Below are positions 25,441 to 33,092 of a stretch of DNA of 64,000 nucleotides, piece after piece. A model generated the notes under the pieces. It ran no database searches. It was not told the origin of the DNA and saw only the letters and a program-made list of their open reading frames with translations. The stretch covers positions 17,372-81,371 of the forward strand of contig JANRID010000044.1 of NCBI GenBank assembly GCA_033765305.1, given 5' to 3'. The first letter of the stretch is position 1; the number at the start of each line of letters is the position of its first letter. Position numbers and translations under genes: made by a program. Source of the DNA: RDXT01 sp033765305. GTDB taxonomy: Bacteria; Bacteroidota; Bacteroidia; J057.

Positions 25441-26790
25441 CTACTGCTGCGGCAGGGTATAGAGCGAAAACAGCATATTCAGCACCCATTCCGCCTGAAT
25501 CGCTGCAATCAGCACCACGGGCAGGATGATGCTCCAGCGGGGCGCTGCCGCGGTCTGCATGCGCGGGGCGGCCAGCAGGGCGATGAGGGGCATAACGGGC
25601 AGGTGGTAGGTGGGGTGGGAGAACGCGATAAAATAGGGCAAGGCGTATCCGCCGATGAGCAGCAGCAGCAGCTTGACCTCCGGCGTGCGCGGCGGCAGCC
25701 AGTTGGCCAGATTCCAGACGGCCAGCAGCAGCAGCGTCAGGTAGCAGACGGCGTCGCCCGCAAGCAGGGAGAAGCCCCAGATAGGCTTTCTCCGGTACAT
25801 GGAGGCACCGGCGAGGGTGTCGAAGGCGAAAAAGGTTCGGATGCGGCTGAAGGTGCGCATCATGAAGAGCCCGGGCCGTTCGCGGATGTGGCTCCAGGCC
25901 AGCCGGCTGAAGCGGCGCTGGCGCTCGGCGGGCGGCAGCGCCTCGGTCTCGTCGCGCAGGGCGTAGTAGCCGGCGTAATACGGATGTCCGCGCTCGTCGT
26001 GCGAGCCGAGCCACCAGGTGCGGTAGAGCGGGGTCCAGGGGTTGTTGCCGATGAAGAAGTTGTAGCTGTTGGCTTCGTTGAGCCAGGTATTGCGGTCCGA
26101 GCTGCGCGACTGGGCAAACTGCCAGGCACCGAGCGCCAGCATGACCGGCAGCATCAGCAGGGCAGCGGGCAGGAGCCGTCCGCGCAGCCAGTCCGGATGG
26201 GGGCGCGCCAGGCGCCAGGCGCTGCTGATGGCCGCCAGGGCCAGGGCTGCGGGCCGGATGAGGGTAGCCAGCGCCGCAAAGCTGCCTGCCAGCAGGCTGT
26301 TCAGCGGCGGGCGCTCCGCCACGTCCCGGCGGCACGAGCGCGGCGTCAGCACTGCGTACAGCCCCAGCACCAGCACCGCCACCGGCAGATGGGTCAGCGG
26401 GGCGACGCTGTGGTACACCATCGCCGGATACAGCGCGATCACGCCGGGGATCAGCCAGCGCCGCTGCCAGGGCGCCTGCCGCAGCTGGCTGTCCAGCAGG
26501 GCCATCAGCGCGATGTACCAGAGCAGCATGCCGCCTGCCGCTGCGGCCAGGGAGGGCCCGCCGCTCAGGTGGAAGCACAAGGCCAGATACATCGGCAGCC
26601 CCGGCGGCCAGTAGCCGCCGCTGCCTTCGCCCCGGTACATGCGGACTGCTTCATCGTAGTATTCCTGCGCGTCGCCGCTGAGCAAGCCGTCCGCGCCTGT
26701 CAGGGCAATGTACAGCAGCCTGACGGCTAGCCCGATGCCAAGAAGGGCCCAGAAGCGGTAGCGGATGAGGATGCGGACGAGGGCGGGCAA
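25441..26790 (-). CDS. GT39/PMT-type glycosyltransferase, integral membrane
   Basis: Polytopic membrane glycosyltransferase of the ArnT/PMT fold, 449 residues with about ten to twelve hydrophobic segments. The first large periplasmic loop carries the catalytic-type acidic residue D40 in LLSGDAQEYYDEAVR and a conserved GYWPPGLPMYLAL segment, typical of family 39-like enzymes that use polyprenyl-phosphate sugars. A later periplasmic loop contains WLNEANSYNFFIGNNPWTPL. The acceptor (lipid, protein or glycan) cannot be deduced. It lies between dtd and mazG on the same strand. Confidence 0.82.
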   Translation of the reverse strand: MPALVRILIRYRFWALLGIGLAVRLLYIALTGADGLLSGDAQEYYDEAVRMYRGEGSGGYWPPGLPMYLALCFHLSGGPSLAAAAGGMLLWYIALMALLDSQLRQAPWQRRWLIPGVIALYPAMVYHSVAPLTHLPVAVLVLGLYAVLTPRSCRRDVAERPPLNSLLAGSFAALATLIRPAALALAAISSAWRLARPHPDWLRGRLLPAALLMLPVMLALGAWQFAQSRSSDRNTWLNEANSYNFFIGNNPWTPLYRTWWLGSHDERGHPYYAGYYALRDETEALPPAERQRRFSRLAWSHIRERPGLFMMRTFSRIRTFFAFDTLAGASMYRRKPIWGFSLLAGDAVCYLTLLLLAVWNLANWLPPRTPEVKLLLLLIGGYALPYFIAFSHPTYHLPVMPLIALLAAPRMQTAAAPRWSIILPVVLIAAIQAEWVLNMLFSLYTLPQQ

Positions 26791-26906
26791 GCGGGGTAGT
26801 GGGTATTGAGTATTGGATTTAGGTTGCTGAGCCGAAGCAAGATGGCTGGGCGGAGCGGGGGCCGCTGCGCGGTGCTGGCGGGATCGGGCAGTGCCGGCGC
26901 CTGCGG

Positions 26907-27359
26907 CTACAGCGCCTGCTTCGAGTCGAGGAGGATGGTGACAGGGCCGTCGTTCAGTAAATTAACGGCCATGTCGGCACCGAAGCGGCCTGTGGCGACC
27001 GGGAGGGGGCAGATTTTTTTCAGGGTATCGATGAACGCTTCGTACAGGGGAACCGCCGTTTCAGGCGGGGCAGAGCGGGTGTAGGAGGGCCGGTTGCCCT
27101 TCTGGCTGTCGGCATACAGCGTAAACTGGGACACTACCAGCAGGCTGCCGCCGGTATCCTGGACCGAAAGGTTCATTTTGCCCGCTTCATCGCTGAAAAT
27201 ACGCAGGGCTGTGATCTTGCGTGCGAGCCATGCCACGTCCCCGGGGCCGTCATCGTGGGTAATGCCCAGCAGAATCAGCAATCCGGGGCCGATTTCCCCG
27301 GCTATTTCCCCCTCGATCTCCACCTTTGCCTGCCGTACCCGCTGAATCACTGCACGCAT
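26907..27359 (-). CDS. dtd: D-aminoacyl-tRNA deacylase
   Basis: Cytosolic proofreading enzyme that removes D-amino acids from tRNA, 150 residues (usual 145-150). Signature segments are MRAVIQRVRQAKVEI at the N terminus, SLLVVSQFTLYAD near the middle, GNRPSYTRSAPPE, and NDGPVTILLDS at the end (the Gly-cis-Pro region). Start ATG at 27359 gives the standard MRAVIQRV opening; an ATG six bases upstream or one at 27419 are less likely. It is divergent from the arginine operon and first in a possible dtd-GT39-mazG unit. Confidence 0.94.
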   Translation of the reverse strand: MRAVIQRVRQAKVEIEGEIAGEIGPGLLILLGITHDDGPGDVAWLARKITALRIFSDEAGKMNLSVQDTGGSLLVVSQFTLYADSQKGNRPSYTRSAPPETAVPLYEAFIDTLKKICPLPVATGRFGADMAVNLLNDGPVTILLDSKQAL

Positions 27360-27511
27360 CTCCATCAGATTATGTAAAACCGGAGCCCAATATACAGTAT
27401 CTGCCGCACCGGCCTGCAACGTTTTGCGGCGTGCCGCGTATCAGACTGAGAATTTTGCTGGGGAAATGATTCCATTTCTGGAAAAAAACCCTTGCGGAAT
27501 CGCAACTTGTA

Positions 27512-27519
27512 TATATTTG
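27512..27519 (+). promoter_or_regulatory. -7 box of the arginine operon promoter
   Basis: TATATTTG, exact TAnnTTTG match. A TTG at 27492-27494 lies 17 bases upstream, slightly short for a -33 element. The first structural gene begins 233 bases later, leaving a long leader that holds the peptide and hairpin described below. Confidence 0.65.
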
Positions 27520-27566
27520 CGCCCACTGTGAACGAACGGTCCACATACAGCCTCTGCTCCCTGCAT

Positions 27567-27635
27567 ATGCGGATGCGCGTGCTCTACGAGCGCGTCCGGA
27601 TGCCTGCTGCCCGGCATGTGCGACGAACCGCCTGA
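27567..27635 (+). CDS. Arginine-rich leader peptide (putative attenuator ORF)
   Basis: A 22-codon reading frame in the leader of the GNAT-argG operon encodes MRMRVLYERVRMPAARHVRRT plus a final alanine, then TGA. Seven of 22 residues are arginine, with two adjacent near the end (codons 19-20). The ATG is about 40 bases after the expected transcription start; a GTG at 27528 in the same frame would lengthen it to 35 codons with one more arginine. Its stop codon lies inside the 5' arm of the next hairpin. This is what an arginine-sensing leader peptide should look like, but GC-rich non-coding frames are also arginine-rich, so coding status is inference from position. Confidence 0.45.
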   Translation: MRMRVLYERVRMPAARHVRRTA

Positions 27636-27654
27636 GGCGCGTCCTTCCTCAGGC
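27630..27654 (+). terminator. Hairpin overlapping the leader peptide stop (putative attenuator)
   Basis: Perfect 8-bp stem GCCTGAGG (27630-27637) and CCTCAGGC (27647-27654) with a 9-base loop, followed after 7 bases by CCCTTTTGC. The leader ORF stop codon is at 27633-27635, within the 5' arm. A ribosome held at the last arginine codons would cover that arm. Confidence 0.5.
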
Positions 27655-27687
27655 ATTGCCCTTTTGCTCCGCCCCCGACAGGCGCCG

Positions 27688-27747
27688 CTATCTCCCATCC
27701 CGTTTACAGTTCTGTTCTCTTCTCCCCACCTTTCATCGCATTCTACA
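27688..27747 (+). promoter_or_regulatory. C/T-rich, G-poor leader segment (possible Rho loading site)
   Basis: This 60-base stretch just before the GNAT start is dominated by C and T with about four G's, unlike the rest of this GC-rich window. Unstructured C-rich RNA is the classic feature of rut sites. The role is inference. Confidence 0.35.
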
Positions 27748-27751
27748 CAAG

Positions 27752-28486
27752 ATGGACTTTCAGGTCTTTGTTGCCGGGCCGTCCCATTTTCCCTTCGCCC
27801 AGGAAATCTGCGATCTGATCGAAGAATCGGCCAAGGCCCGCGGTACCGGGATCGCCAAGCGGAAACCCGAATATATCTGCCAGAAAATGGAGGAAGGCAA
27901 GGCCATCATCGCCTTGCAGGATAACCAGCTCGCAGGGTTTTGTTACATCGAAACCTGGGGGCACGGCCAGTATGTTGCCAACTCCGGCCTGATCGTCAAC
28001 CCGGTCTTCCGCCAGTCGGGCCTGGCCCGCGCCATCAAGCAGAAGGCCTTCGAACTCTCCCGAACCAAGTATCCCGAAGCGAAAATCTTCGGCATCACGA
28101 CCTCCCTGGCCGTGATGAAGATCAACTCCGACCTGGGCTACAAGCCGGTGACCTTCTCCGAGCTGACGGATGACGAAACGTTCTGGAACGGCTGCCAAAG
28201 CTGCCCGAATTTCGACGTGCTGACGCGCACCAGCCGGAAAATGTGCCTCTGCACCGGCATGCTCTACGACCCCGCCTGGGACAAAAAGGAGCAGCCTGCG
28301 GAGCCTGCCGAAAAGCCGCTCACCCGTGCCGAACAGCGCGAGCTGCGCTGGCAGAAGTTTCTGGAGCACCTCCGCAGCCGCCGCGCCAATCCCATGCTGC
28401 AGAAGATCCTCGAAGGGCTCTTCCAGCGCCGGGATTTCTTCCTGCGCAAACCTGCCCCGCAGCCCAAGGCTCCGGTCCGCGCCTGA
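27752..28486 (+). CDS. GNAT N-acyltransferase of the arginine operon
   Basis: Predicted acyl-CoA-dependent N-acyltransferase, 244 residues. A GNAT core covers about 5-150, with the acyl-CoA loop region NPVFRQSGLARAIKQKAFEL (residues about 88-107). After it come cysteines in the pattern CQSC-x13-CLC (GCQSCPNFDVL; RKMCLCTGMLYD), then a charged helical tail (about 185-244). In Bacteroidota a gene of this type regularly heads the arginine operon before argG and is proposed to make the N-acylglutamate that starts the pathway; this is not shown for the present protein. It is 96 bp upstream of argG. The start ATG at 27752 was chosen because upstream codons lie in the leader. Confidence 0.8.
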   Translation: MDFQVFVAGPSHFPFAQEICDLIEESAKARGTGIAKRKPEYICQKMEEGKAIIALQDNQLAGFCYIETWGHGQYVANSGLIVNPVFRQSGLARAIKQKAFELSRTKYPEAKIFGITTSLAVMKINSDLGYKPVTFSELTDDETFWNGCQSCPNFDVLTRTSRKMCLCTGMLYDPAWDKKEQPAEPAEKPLTRAEQRELRWQKFLEHLRSRRANPMLQKILEGLFQRRDFFLRKPAPQPKAPVRA

Positions 28487-28582
28487 TCCCGCTGCCCCGG
28501 CAGCCCCGTATCCCCAATCCGGCGCCTGTGCAGGCGCCCGCCGAGTTGCAGCTTGTTCCGCCATTTATCCTCCTCGCATCCC

Positions 28583-29788
28583 GTGACTTCCGCTTCCTCC
28601 TCCGATGTCGTGCTGGCCTTTTCAGGCGGCCTGGATACTTCCTTCTGCGTCAAATACCTCTCCGTCGAGAAAGGCCTGCGCGTGCATGCCGCCCTCGTCG
28701 ATACCGGCGGCTTCAGCCCCGGGGAACTGGCCGCGATCGAACGCCGCGCGCATGAGCTGGGCGTGGCCAGCTTTACTGTGCTGGATGAGGTGCGCAGTTA
28801 CTACGAGCAGTGCCTGCGCTATCTGGTATTCGGCAATGTGCTGAAAAACAGCACCTATCCGCTTTCGGTGAGCGCCGAACGCATGTTCCAGGCCCTTGCG
28901 GTGGCCCGCTATGCCCGCAGCATCGGTGCCGGCGCCGTGGCCCACGGCAGCACCGGCGCCGGCAACGACCAGGTCCGCTTCGACTATGTGCTGGAGGTGC
29001 TGGCCCCTGAACTGCAGGTGATTACCCCCATCCGCGATCTCAAGCTCTCCCGCGAGGCCGAGATCGACTACCTCCGCGCGCAGGGCGTGGAGATGAATTT
29101 CGAGAAGGCCGCCTACTCCATCAACAAGGGTATCTGGGGCACCAGCGTCGGCGGCCGTGAAACCCTCGGCTCGAAAGATCCGCTGCCGGAATCCGCCTGG
29201 CCCACCCAGCTGGCCGCCGAAGGAACCGAAACCGTGACCCTCGACTTCACCCGCGGCGAGCTGACCGGCGTCAACGGCCAGGCCTATGCCCATCCGGTGG
29301 AGGCTATCCAGGCGCTGGACCGCATCGCCAAACCCTACGCCATCGGACGCGACATCCACGTAGGCGACACCATCATCGGCATCAAAGGCCGGGTAGGCTT
29401 CGAGGCGCCAGCGCCGCTGATTATTCTCAAAGCCCATCACCTGCTCGAAAAACATGTGCTCACCAAGTGGCAGCTCTACTGGAAAGAGCAGCTCGCCAAC
29501 TGGTACGGCATGCTGCTGCACGAGGGCCAGTACCTCGATCCGGTGATGCGCAATATCGAGACCTTCCTCGCCGATACGCAGACGCAGGTCGGCGGGCAGG
29601 TCCGGGCCGAGCTTTCGCCCTACCGCTTTCAGCTGCTGGGCATCGAATCGCCGCACGACCTCATGTCGGCGCGCTTCGGGTCCTACGGGGAAATGAACCG
29701 CGCCTGGAGCGGTGAAGATGTGAAAGGATTCACCAAAATCCTCTCCATCCAGGCCAAGCTGCACCGCATGGTCAACGGCGAAGACTGA
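28583..29788 (+). CDS. argG: Argininosuccinate synthase
   Basis: Cytosolic ligase that joins citrulline and aspartate at the cost of ATP in arginine synthesis, 401 residues. The ATP-pyrophosphatase loop is AFSGGLDTS at 12-20. Further family segments are AHGSTGAGNDQVRFD, ITPIRDLKLSREAEIDYL and SINKGIWGTSVGGRE. The start is uncertain: GTG at 28583 places the family's opening (DVVLAFSGG) near the N terminus, while a TTG at 28553 would add ten residues. It is the second gene behind the leader peptide and GNAT gene; no further arg gene follows, and argC is elsewhere in the window. Confidence 0.96.
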   Translation: MTSASSSDVVLAFSGGLDTSFCVKYLSVEKGLRVHAALVDTGGFSPGELAAIERRAHELGVASFTVLDEVRSYYEQCLRYLVFGNVLKNSTYPLSVSAERMFQALAVARYARSIGAGAVAHGSTGAGNDQVRFDYVLEVLAPELQVITPIRDLKLSREAEIDYLRAQGVEMNFEKAAYSINKGIWGTSVGGRETLGSKDPLPESAWPTQLAAEGTETVTLDFTRGELTGVNGQAYAHPVEAIQALDRIAKPYAIGRDIHVGDTIIGIKGRVGFEAPAPLIILKAHHLLEKHVLTKWQLYWKEQLANWYGMLLHEGQYLDPVMRNIETFLADTQTQVGGQVRAELSPYRFQLLGIESPHDLMSARFGSYGEMNRAWSGEDVKGFTKILSIQAKLHRMVNGED

Positions 29789-29829
29789 GCGGATGCGCAG
29801 CAGGGAGGAATTTTCGGATCATGTAATAT

Positions 29830-29843
29830 CTATCCGGGGATAG
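29830..29843. repeat. Short inverted repeat upstream of the DUF2341 gene
   Basis: CTATCCGGGGATAG reads as CTATCC, GG, then its complement GGATAG. It lies 42 bases after argG and 60 bases before the next start, so it may be part of a terminator or an operator. Confidence 0.3.
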
Positions 29844-29902
29844 CTGCTGAATTTCCGGCGGGCCGGGGTATCATTGCACACAGCTATTGAGGCCACAGCA
29901 CT

Positions 29903-31090
29903 ATGCCCCGGAGCAGAATCAAACAAGAACCCCGGACTACCCTGAAGCTGGATGCGCGCACCCTGGCCAAAGCGGCAGGCGGCGTGCTGGCCTGCGCATG
30001 GATGATGTTCACGGTTGCAGGCGTGCACAAAGGCGGGGGCAATCTGCAGGGCTACGACTGGCGGATGACGCTGGAAGTGGCCGGCCGTGCGGCTGGCGCC
30101 GCCTGGACAGATTTTCCGCTGCTGGTGCAGCTGACGCACGAGGACCTGCGCGCACGCAGCGCAGGCGGGCGCGTGGCCAGCCCCGAAGGCCTGGACCTGC
30201 GCTTTACCCGCGCCGACGGCGCGACCCTGCTGCTCCACCGCATCGAATCCTACGACCCGGTGCAGGGATCGCTCCGCGCCTGGGTCAGCCTGGATACCCT
30301 CTACGCCGGCCGCCCTGGCCGCATCTGCCTGTACTTCGGCAATGCCGAGGAGCGGCAGCCGCTCCGGCTCGAAACCCCCGCCCACCGCTTCCGCAGCGCC
30401 CTGGCGGGCGATCCCCTGCCCGCGGGCGTCTCAGCCGCTGCCTGGGCCGAGGCCGAGCACCAGGCCCGCTCCGCCCCCGAGCAATGGGTCCGCATCCTGG
30501 GCGTCGAATCGGTCCATGGGCCCTACTCCGCCCGCTACGCCTACGTCAAAGCCGGCATCCGCGCCGGCAGCCTCGTCATCGTGGAGTGGGCGACTGCCCG
30601 CGAGGAGGACAATGATTACTTCATCGTCGAGCGCAGCCGCGACGGCAAGCAGTTTGAAGTGCTCGGCCAGATGGGCGGCGACTCCTACTCCGATGCCACC
30701 CTGACCTACAGCATGCCCGATGCCCGGCCCTATCCCGGCCGGACCTTCTACCGCATCCGCCAGATCGACAACGACGGCGATTTCAGCTTCTCCGATCTCG
30801 TCTATGCCGACTATCAGGCAGCCCTGCAGCCGCTGGAGGTCTGGCTCGACGCTGACCAGCTGGGTGCTGCGCCGCTGGGCGTCCACCTGCGGACCGACAC
30901 GCCGGACGAGCTCCGGATCGAGCTGTACGACGCCGACGGACGGCTGCTGGCCAATCAGGCTGCCGCGTTCGGGCCAGGGCAGCATCAGCATGCCTTCCCT
31001 GTGCCGGCCGGCCTGCCGCCGGGGCTGTATGTGCTCTCCGTCATGGGCCGGGACCGCGTGGCCAAAACCTTCCGGCTGGAGAAGCCATGA
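29903..31090 (+). CDS. DUF2341 surface protein with T9SS-like C terminus
   Basis: Exported protein of 395 residues. A charged N terminus is followed by a hydrophobic segment at about 23-42 (AAGGVLACAWMMFTVAGV). Residues about 48-165 match the DUF2341 pattern, with WTDFPLLVQLTHEDLRARS, GLDLRFTRADGATLLLHRIE and GRICLYFGNAEE. An Ig-like region at 195-300 (VEWATAREEDNDYFIVERS) and a C-terminal domain at 310-395 (IELYDADGRLLANQAA; LPPGLYVLSVMGRDRVAKTF) resemble the module pair that ends T9SS cargo. It overlaps the next gene by 4 bases. DUF2341 is found in secreted adhesive or sugar-binding proteins; no reaction is implied. Confidence 0.8.
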   Translation: MPRSRIKQEPRTTLKLDARTLAKAAGGVLACAWMMFTVAGVHKGGGNLQGYDWRMTLEVAGRAAGAAWTDFPLLVQLTHEDLRARSAGGRVASPEGLDLRFTRADGATLLLHRIESYDPVQGSLRAWVSLDTLYAGRPGRICLYFGNAEERQPLRLETPAHRFRSALAGDPLPAGVSAAAWAEAEHQARSAPEQWVRILGVESVHGPYSARYAYVKAGIRAGSLVIVEWATAREEDNDYFIVERSRDGKQFEVLGQMGGDSYSDATLTYSMPDARPYPGRTFYRIRQIDNDGDFSFSDLVYADYQAALQPLEVWLDADQLGAAPLGVHLRTDTPDELRIELYDADGRLLANQAAAFGPGQHQHAFPVPAGLPPGLYVLSVMGRDRVAKTFRLEKP

Positions 31091-31707
31091 GCCGCGCCCG
31101 TTGCGCATACGGGCTGATCATGAGCCTGCTGTGCATGCAGGTATCTGGGCAGGCCCTGCGCAATCCCTCGTTTGAAGGGCCGCGCGGGCCTGCGCGCACG
31201 CCGCCAGGCTGGGAGCCCTGCGGCGAAGGCAGCACCCCCGATACCCAGCCCGGATCCTGGCAGGTGCGCACGCCGCCCTCCGACGGTGCCTCCTACCTGA
31301 GCCTCATCTGCCGGGGCCCGCTGGTCCCGTATCCCAACCGCTGGGAGCGCTGCCAGCAGGCCCTCGATACGCCGCTCCAGCCCGGACGCTGCTATCTCTT
31401 CACCATCGACCTCGCCCGCTCGCCTTCCTTCGCCGCCGGAAGCATCCTCTTCACCGGCGAAGCATCCCTGCGGGTCTGGGGCGGGCGCAGCTCCTGCAGC
31501 CCGGCGGTATTGCTCTGGGAATCAGGCCCGGTGAGCCATACGCACTGGGAAACGTACCAAATGCTGCTCCTCCCGCCGGAACCTGCCGCCTATCTCTTTC
31601 TGGAGGCTTATTACACCTCCGGCACGACGTATTCCGGCAACCTGCTGCTGGACCGGATGCTCAGCTTTCCGGATGCCGATCCCTGCAGGCCCGTGAGTGC
31701 GCGCTGA
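31087..31707 (+). CDS. Small exported protein with NPSFE-type domain
   Basis: Exported protein of 206 residues. The signal peptide spans about 1-22 (CAYGLIMSLLCMQVSGQ). The mature protein begins LRNPSFEGPRGPARTPPGWE, an opening shared by many Bacteroidota extracellular beta-sandwich domains that resemble carbohydrate-binding modules, and contains RCYLFTIDLARSPSF and LLWESGPVSHTHWETY strands. There are four or five cysteines. In relatives this domain precedes larger modules; here it stands alone. Its ATG overlaps the stop of the DUF2341 gene, so the two are co-translated and may act together at the surface. Confidence 0.74.
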   Translation: MSRARCAYGLIMSLLCMQVSGQALRNPSFEGPRGPARTPPGWEPCGEGSTPDTQPGSWQVRTPPSDGASYLSLICRGPLVPYPNRWERCQQALDTPLQPGRCYLFTIDLARSPSFAAGSILFTGEASLRVWGGRSSCSPAVLLWESGPVSHTHWETYQMLLLPPEPAAYLFLEAYYTSGTTYSGNLLLDRMLSFPDADPCRPVSAR

Positions 31708-31713
31708 GGTGCC

Positions 31714-32961
31714 TCAGCGGCGCTTCAGCCAGGGCTTCAGCACGGCACTGTCGCCGTCGATGCCGGCGGGCAGCGCCAGATCCAGGAGGCCGGCCACGTA
31801 GGGATAGACGTGGATATTGTCGAATGCGGGAATCGTCTTGCCCTTGCCTTTGACCTGCGGGCCTTTGGCCACAAACAGCGCGCCCATCGAGGGCGTCACC
31901 GTGGGGTCGTACCCGTGTGCGCCGGGGTCCAGGGGGCGCGGCGGCAGGCCCCACTGGAAGAGTCCGGGCGCATCGGCGATCAGCACCAGGTCGCCGATGC
32001 GGGGGTGGTTGCGGAAATGCAGGTGCGCAGGCACCTCGGCCTTGCGGTATACGTGGAAGCGGTTTTCCTGGGCTTTCAGGGCCTGGTAGGCCGTTTCGAG
32101 CCGGGCACTGTCGGTGCCGTACACCATCCACATCGTGCCCGCGCGCGACACCTCCAGCCCCGCCCAGTCGATTTCCGGGCCAGGGATGGGATGCTCCCGG
32201 TCCACCTGCTGCATGCCGTGGTCGGAGACCACGACAAGGTTGACGGGCAGGCCGGAGGCCTGAATCTGCTGGTCCAGCACGCCCAGCAGGCTGTCCACCG
32301 CCTGCACAGCGGCGCGGGTCTCCGGCGATTCCGGGCCGTGCACATGGCCTTCGTGGTCCACTTCGGAGAAATACAGCGTGATCAGGTGCGGACGGATGCT
32401 GTCGGGCAGGGCCAGCCATTCCGCCGCCTGCTTCACCCGGTCCGCATCAGGCACGCGGGAGTTGTAGATGTAGTACCAGGAGGGACGCATGCCCCCGACC
32501 GGCGCTTCGGAGCCGACCCAGAAGAAACAGGCTGCGCGCATGCCCTGCTGCTCGGCCAGGTTCCAGACCGGCGTGCCGCCGTAGTAGTAGCCGTCCTCCA
32601 CCTTGCTGCGGTCGCCCATGCGGTAGGACTCCTTGCGGGCGGGGTCGTAGAAGCCGTTGGATACCAGCCCGTGCGACTCAGGGCGCATGCCGGTGACCAG
32701 GGTGTAGTGGTTGGGGAAGGTGAGCGAGGGAAAAGAAGGCGTCATGGAACTGGCGCGGATGCCACCCTGGGCGATCCGGGCCAGGTTGGAGGCGCCGTGC
32801 AGCTCGATGTAGTCGTCGCGGAAGCCGTCGATGGATACCAGCACGACATAGGGCTTGCGCCGGGCTTCATTGCTGTTGGGCAGCAGGGGCGACTGTACGA
32901 TGGGCTGCGCCTGGCAGGCCAGCAGCGCGGATACAAACAGCCAGAGGAATGCAGGTCTCAT
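31714..32961 (-). CDS. Ectonucleotide pyrophosphatase/phosphodiesterase-like lipoprotein
   Basis: Exported alkaline-phosphatase-superfamily enzyme of the NPP type, 415 residues. The signal peptide ends in a lipobox (ALLAC, C16). The two-zinc site is intact: D45 in VSIDGFRDD, nucleophile T81 with N84 in SLTFPNHYTLVTG, EVDHEGHVHG for the second set, and SDHGMQQVD plus a late histidine in PGAHGYDP. Such enzymes cleave nucleotide or phosphodiester bonds, releasing phosphate sources outside the inner membrane. It converges on the small exported gene with 6 bp between stops. A -7-like box lies 23 bases before the start. Confidence 0.92.
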   Translation of the reverse strand: MRPAFLWLFVSALLACQAQPIVQSPLLPNSNEARRKPYVVLVSIDGFRDDYIELHGASNLARIAQGGIRASSMTPSFPSLTFPNHYTLVTGMRPESHGLVSNGFYDPARKESYRMGDRSKVEDGYYYGGTPVWNLAEQQGMRAACFFWVGSEAPVGGMRPSWYYIYNSRVPDADRVKQAAEWLALPDSIRPHLITLYFSEVDHEGHVHGPESPETRAAVQAVDSLLGVLDQQIQASGLPVNLVVVSDHGMQQVDREHPIPGPEIDWAGLEVSRAGTMWMVYGTDSARLETAYQALKAQENRFHVYRKAEVPAHLHFRNHPRIGDLVLIADAPGLFQWGLPPRPLDPGAHGYDPTVTPSMGALFVAKGPQVKGKGKTIPAFDNIHVYPYVAGLLDLALPAGIDGDSAVLKPWLKRR

Positions 32962-32984
32962 AGAAGCAGGTAAAAGTCCAGCGG

Positions 32985-32992
32985 CGAAGATA
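32985..32992 (-). promoter_or_regulatory. Candidate -7 box (TATCTTCG) for the phosphodiesterase gene
   Basis: The minus strand reads TATCTTCG, the same one-mismatch variant found before 14374 and 41691. It is 23 bases from the start codon. Confidence 0.45.
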
Positions 32993-33041
32993 CGGGCGGA
33001 ATGTTAGGCAGATGTAAAGGTGTACGCATCATACCATGCGA

Positions 33042-33072
33042 AGCCCCCGCCAGCGTGCTGCCGGCGGGGGCT
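33042..33072 (-). terminator. Hairpin downstream of the GH30 gene
   Basis: A 10-bp perfect stem (AGCCCCCGCC at 33042-33051 and its complement at 33063-33072). It lies 20 bases after the GH30 stop on the minus strand. There is no T-run. Confidence 0.55.
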
Positions 33073-33092
33073 GGCTGTTCAGGGGAGCTGCG

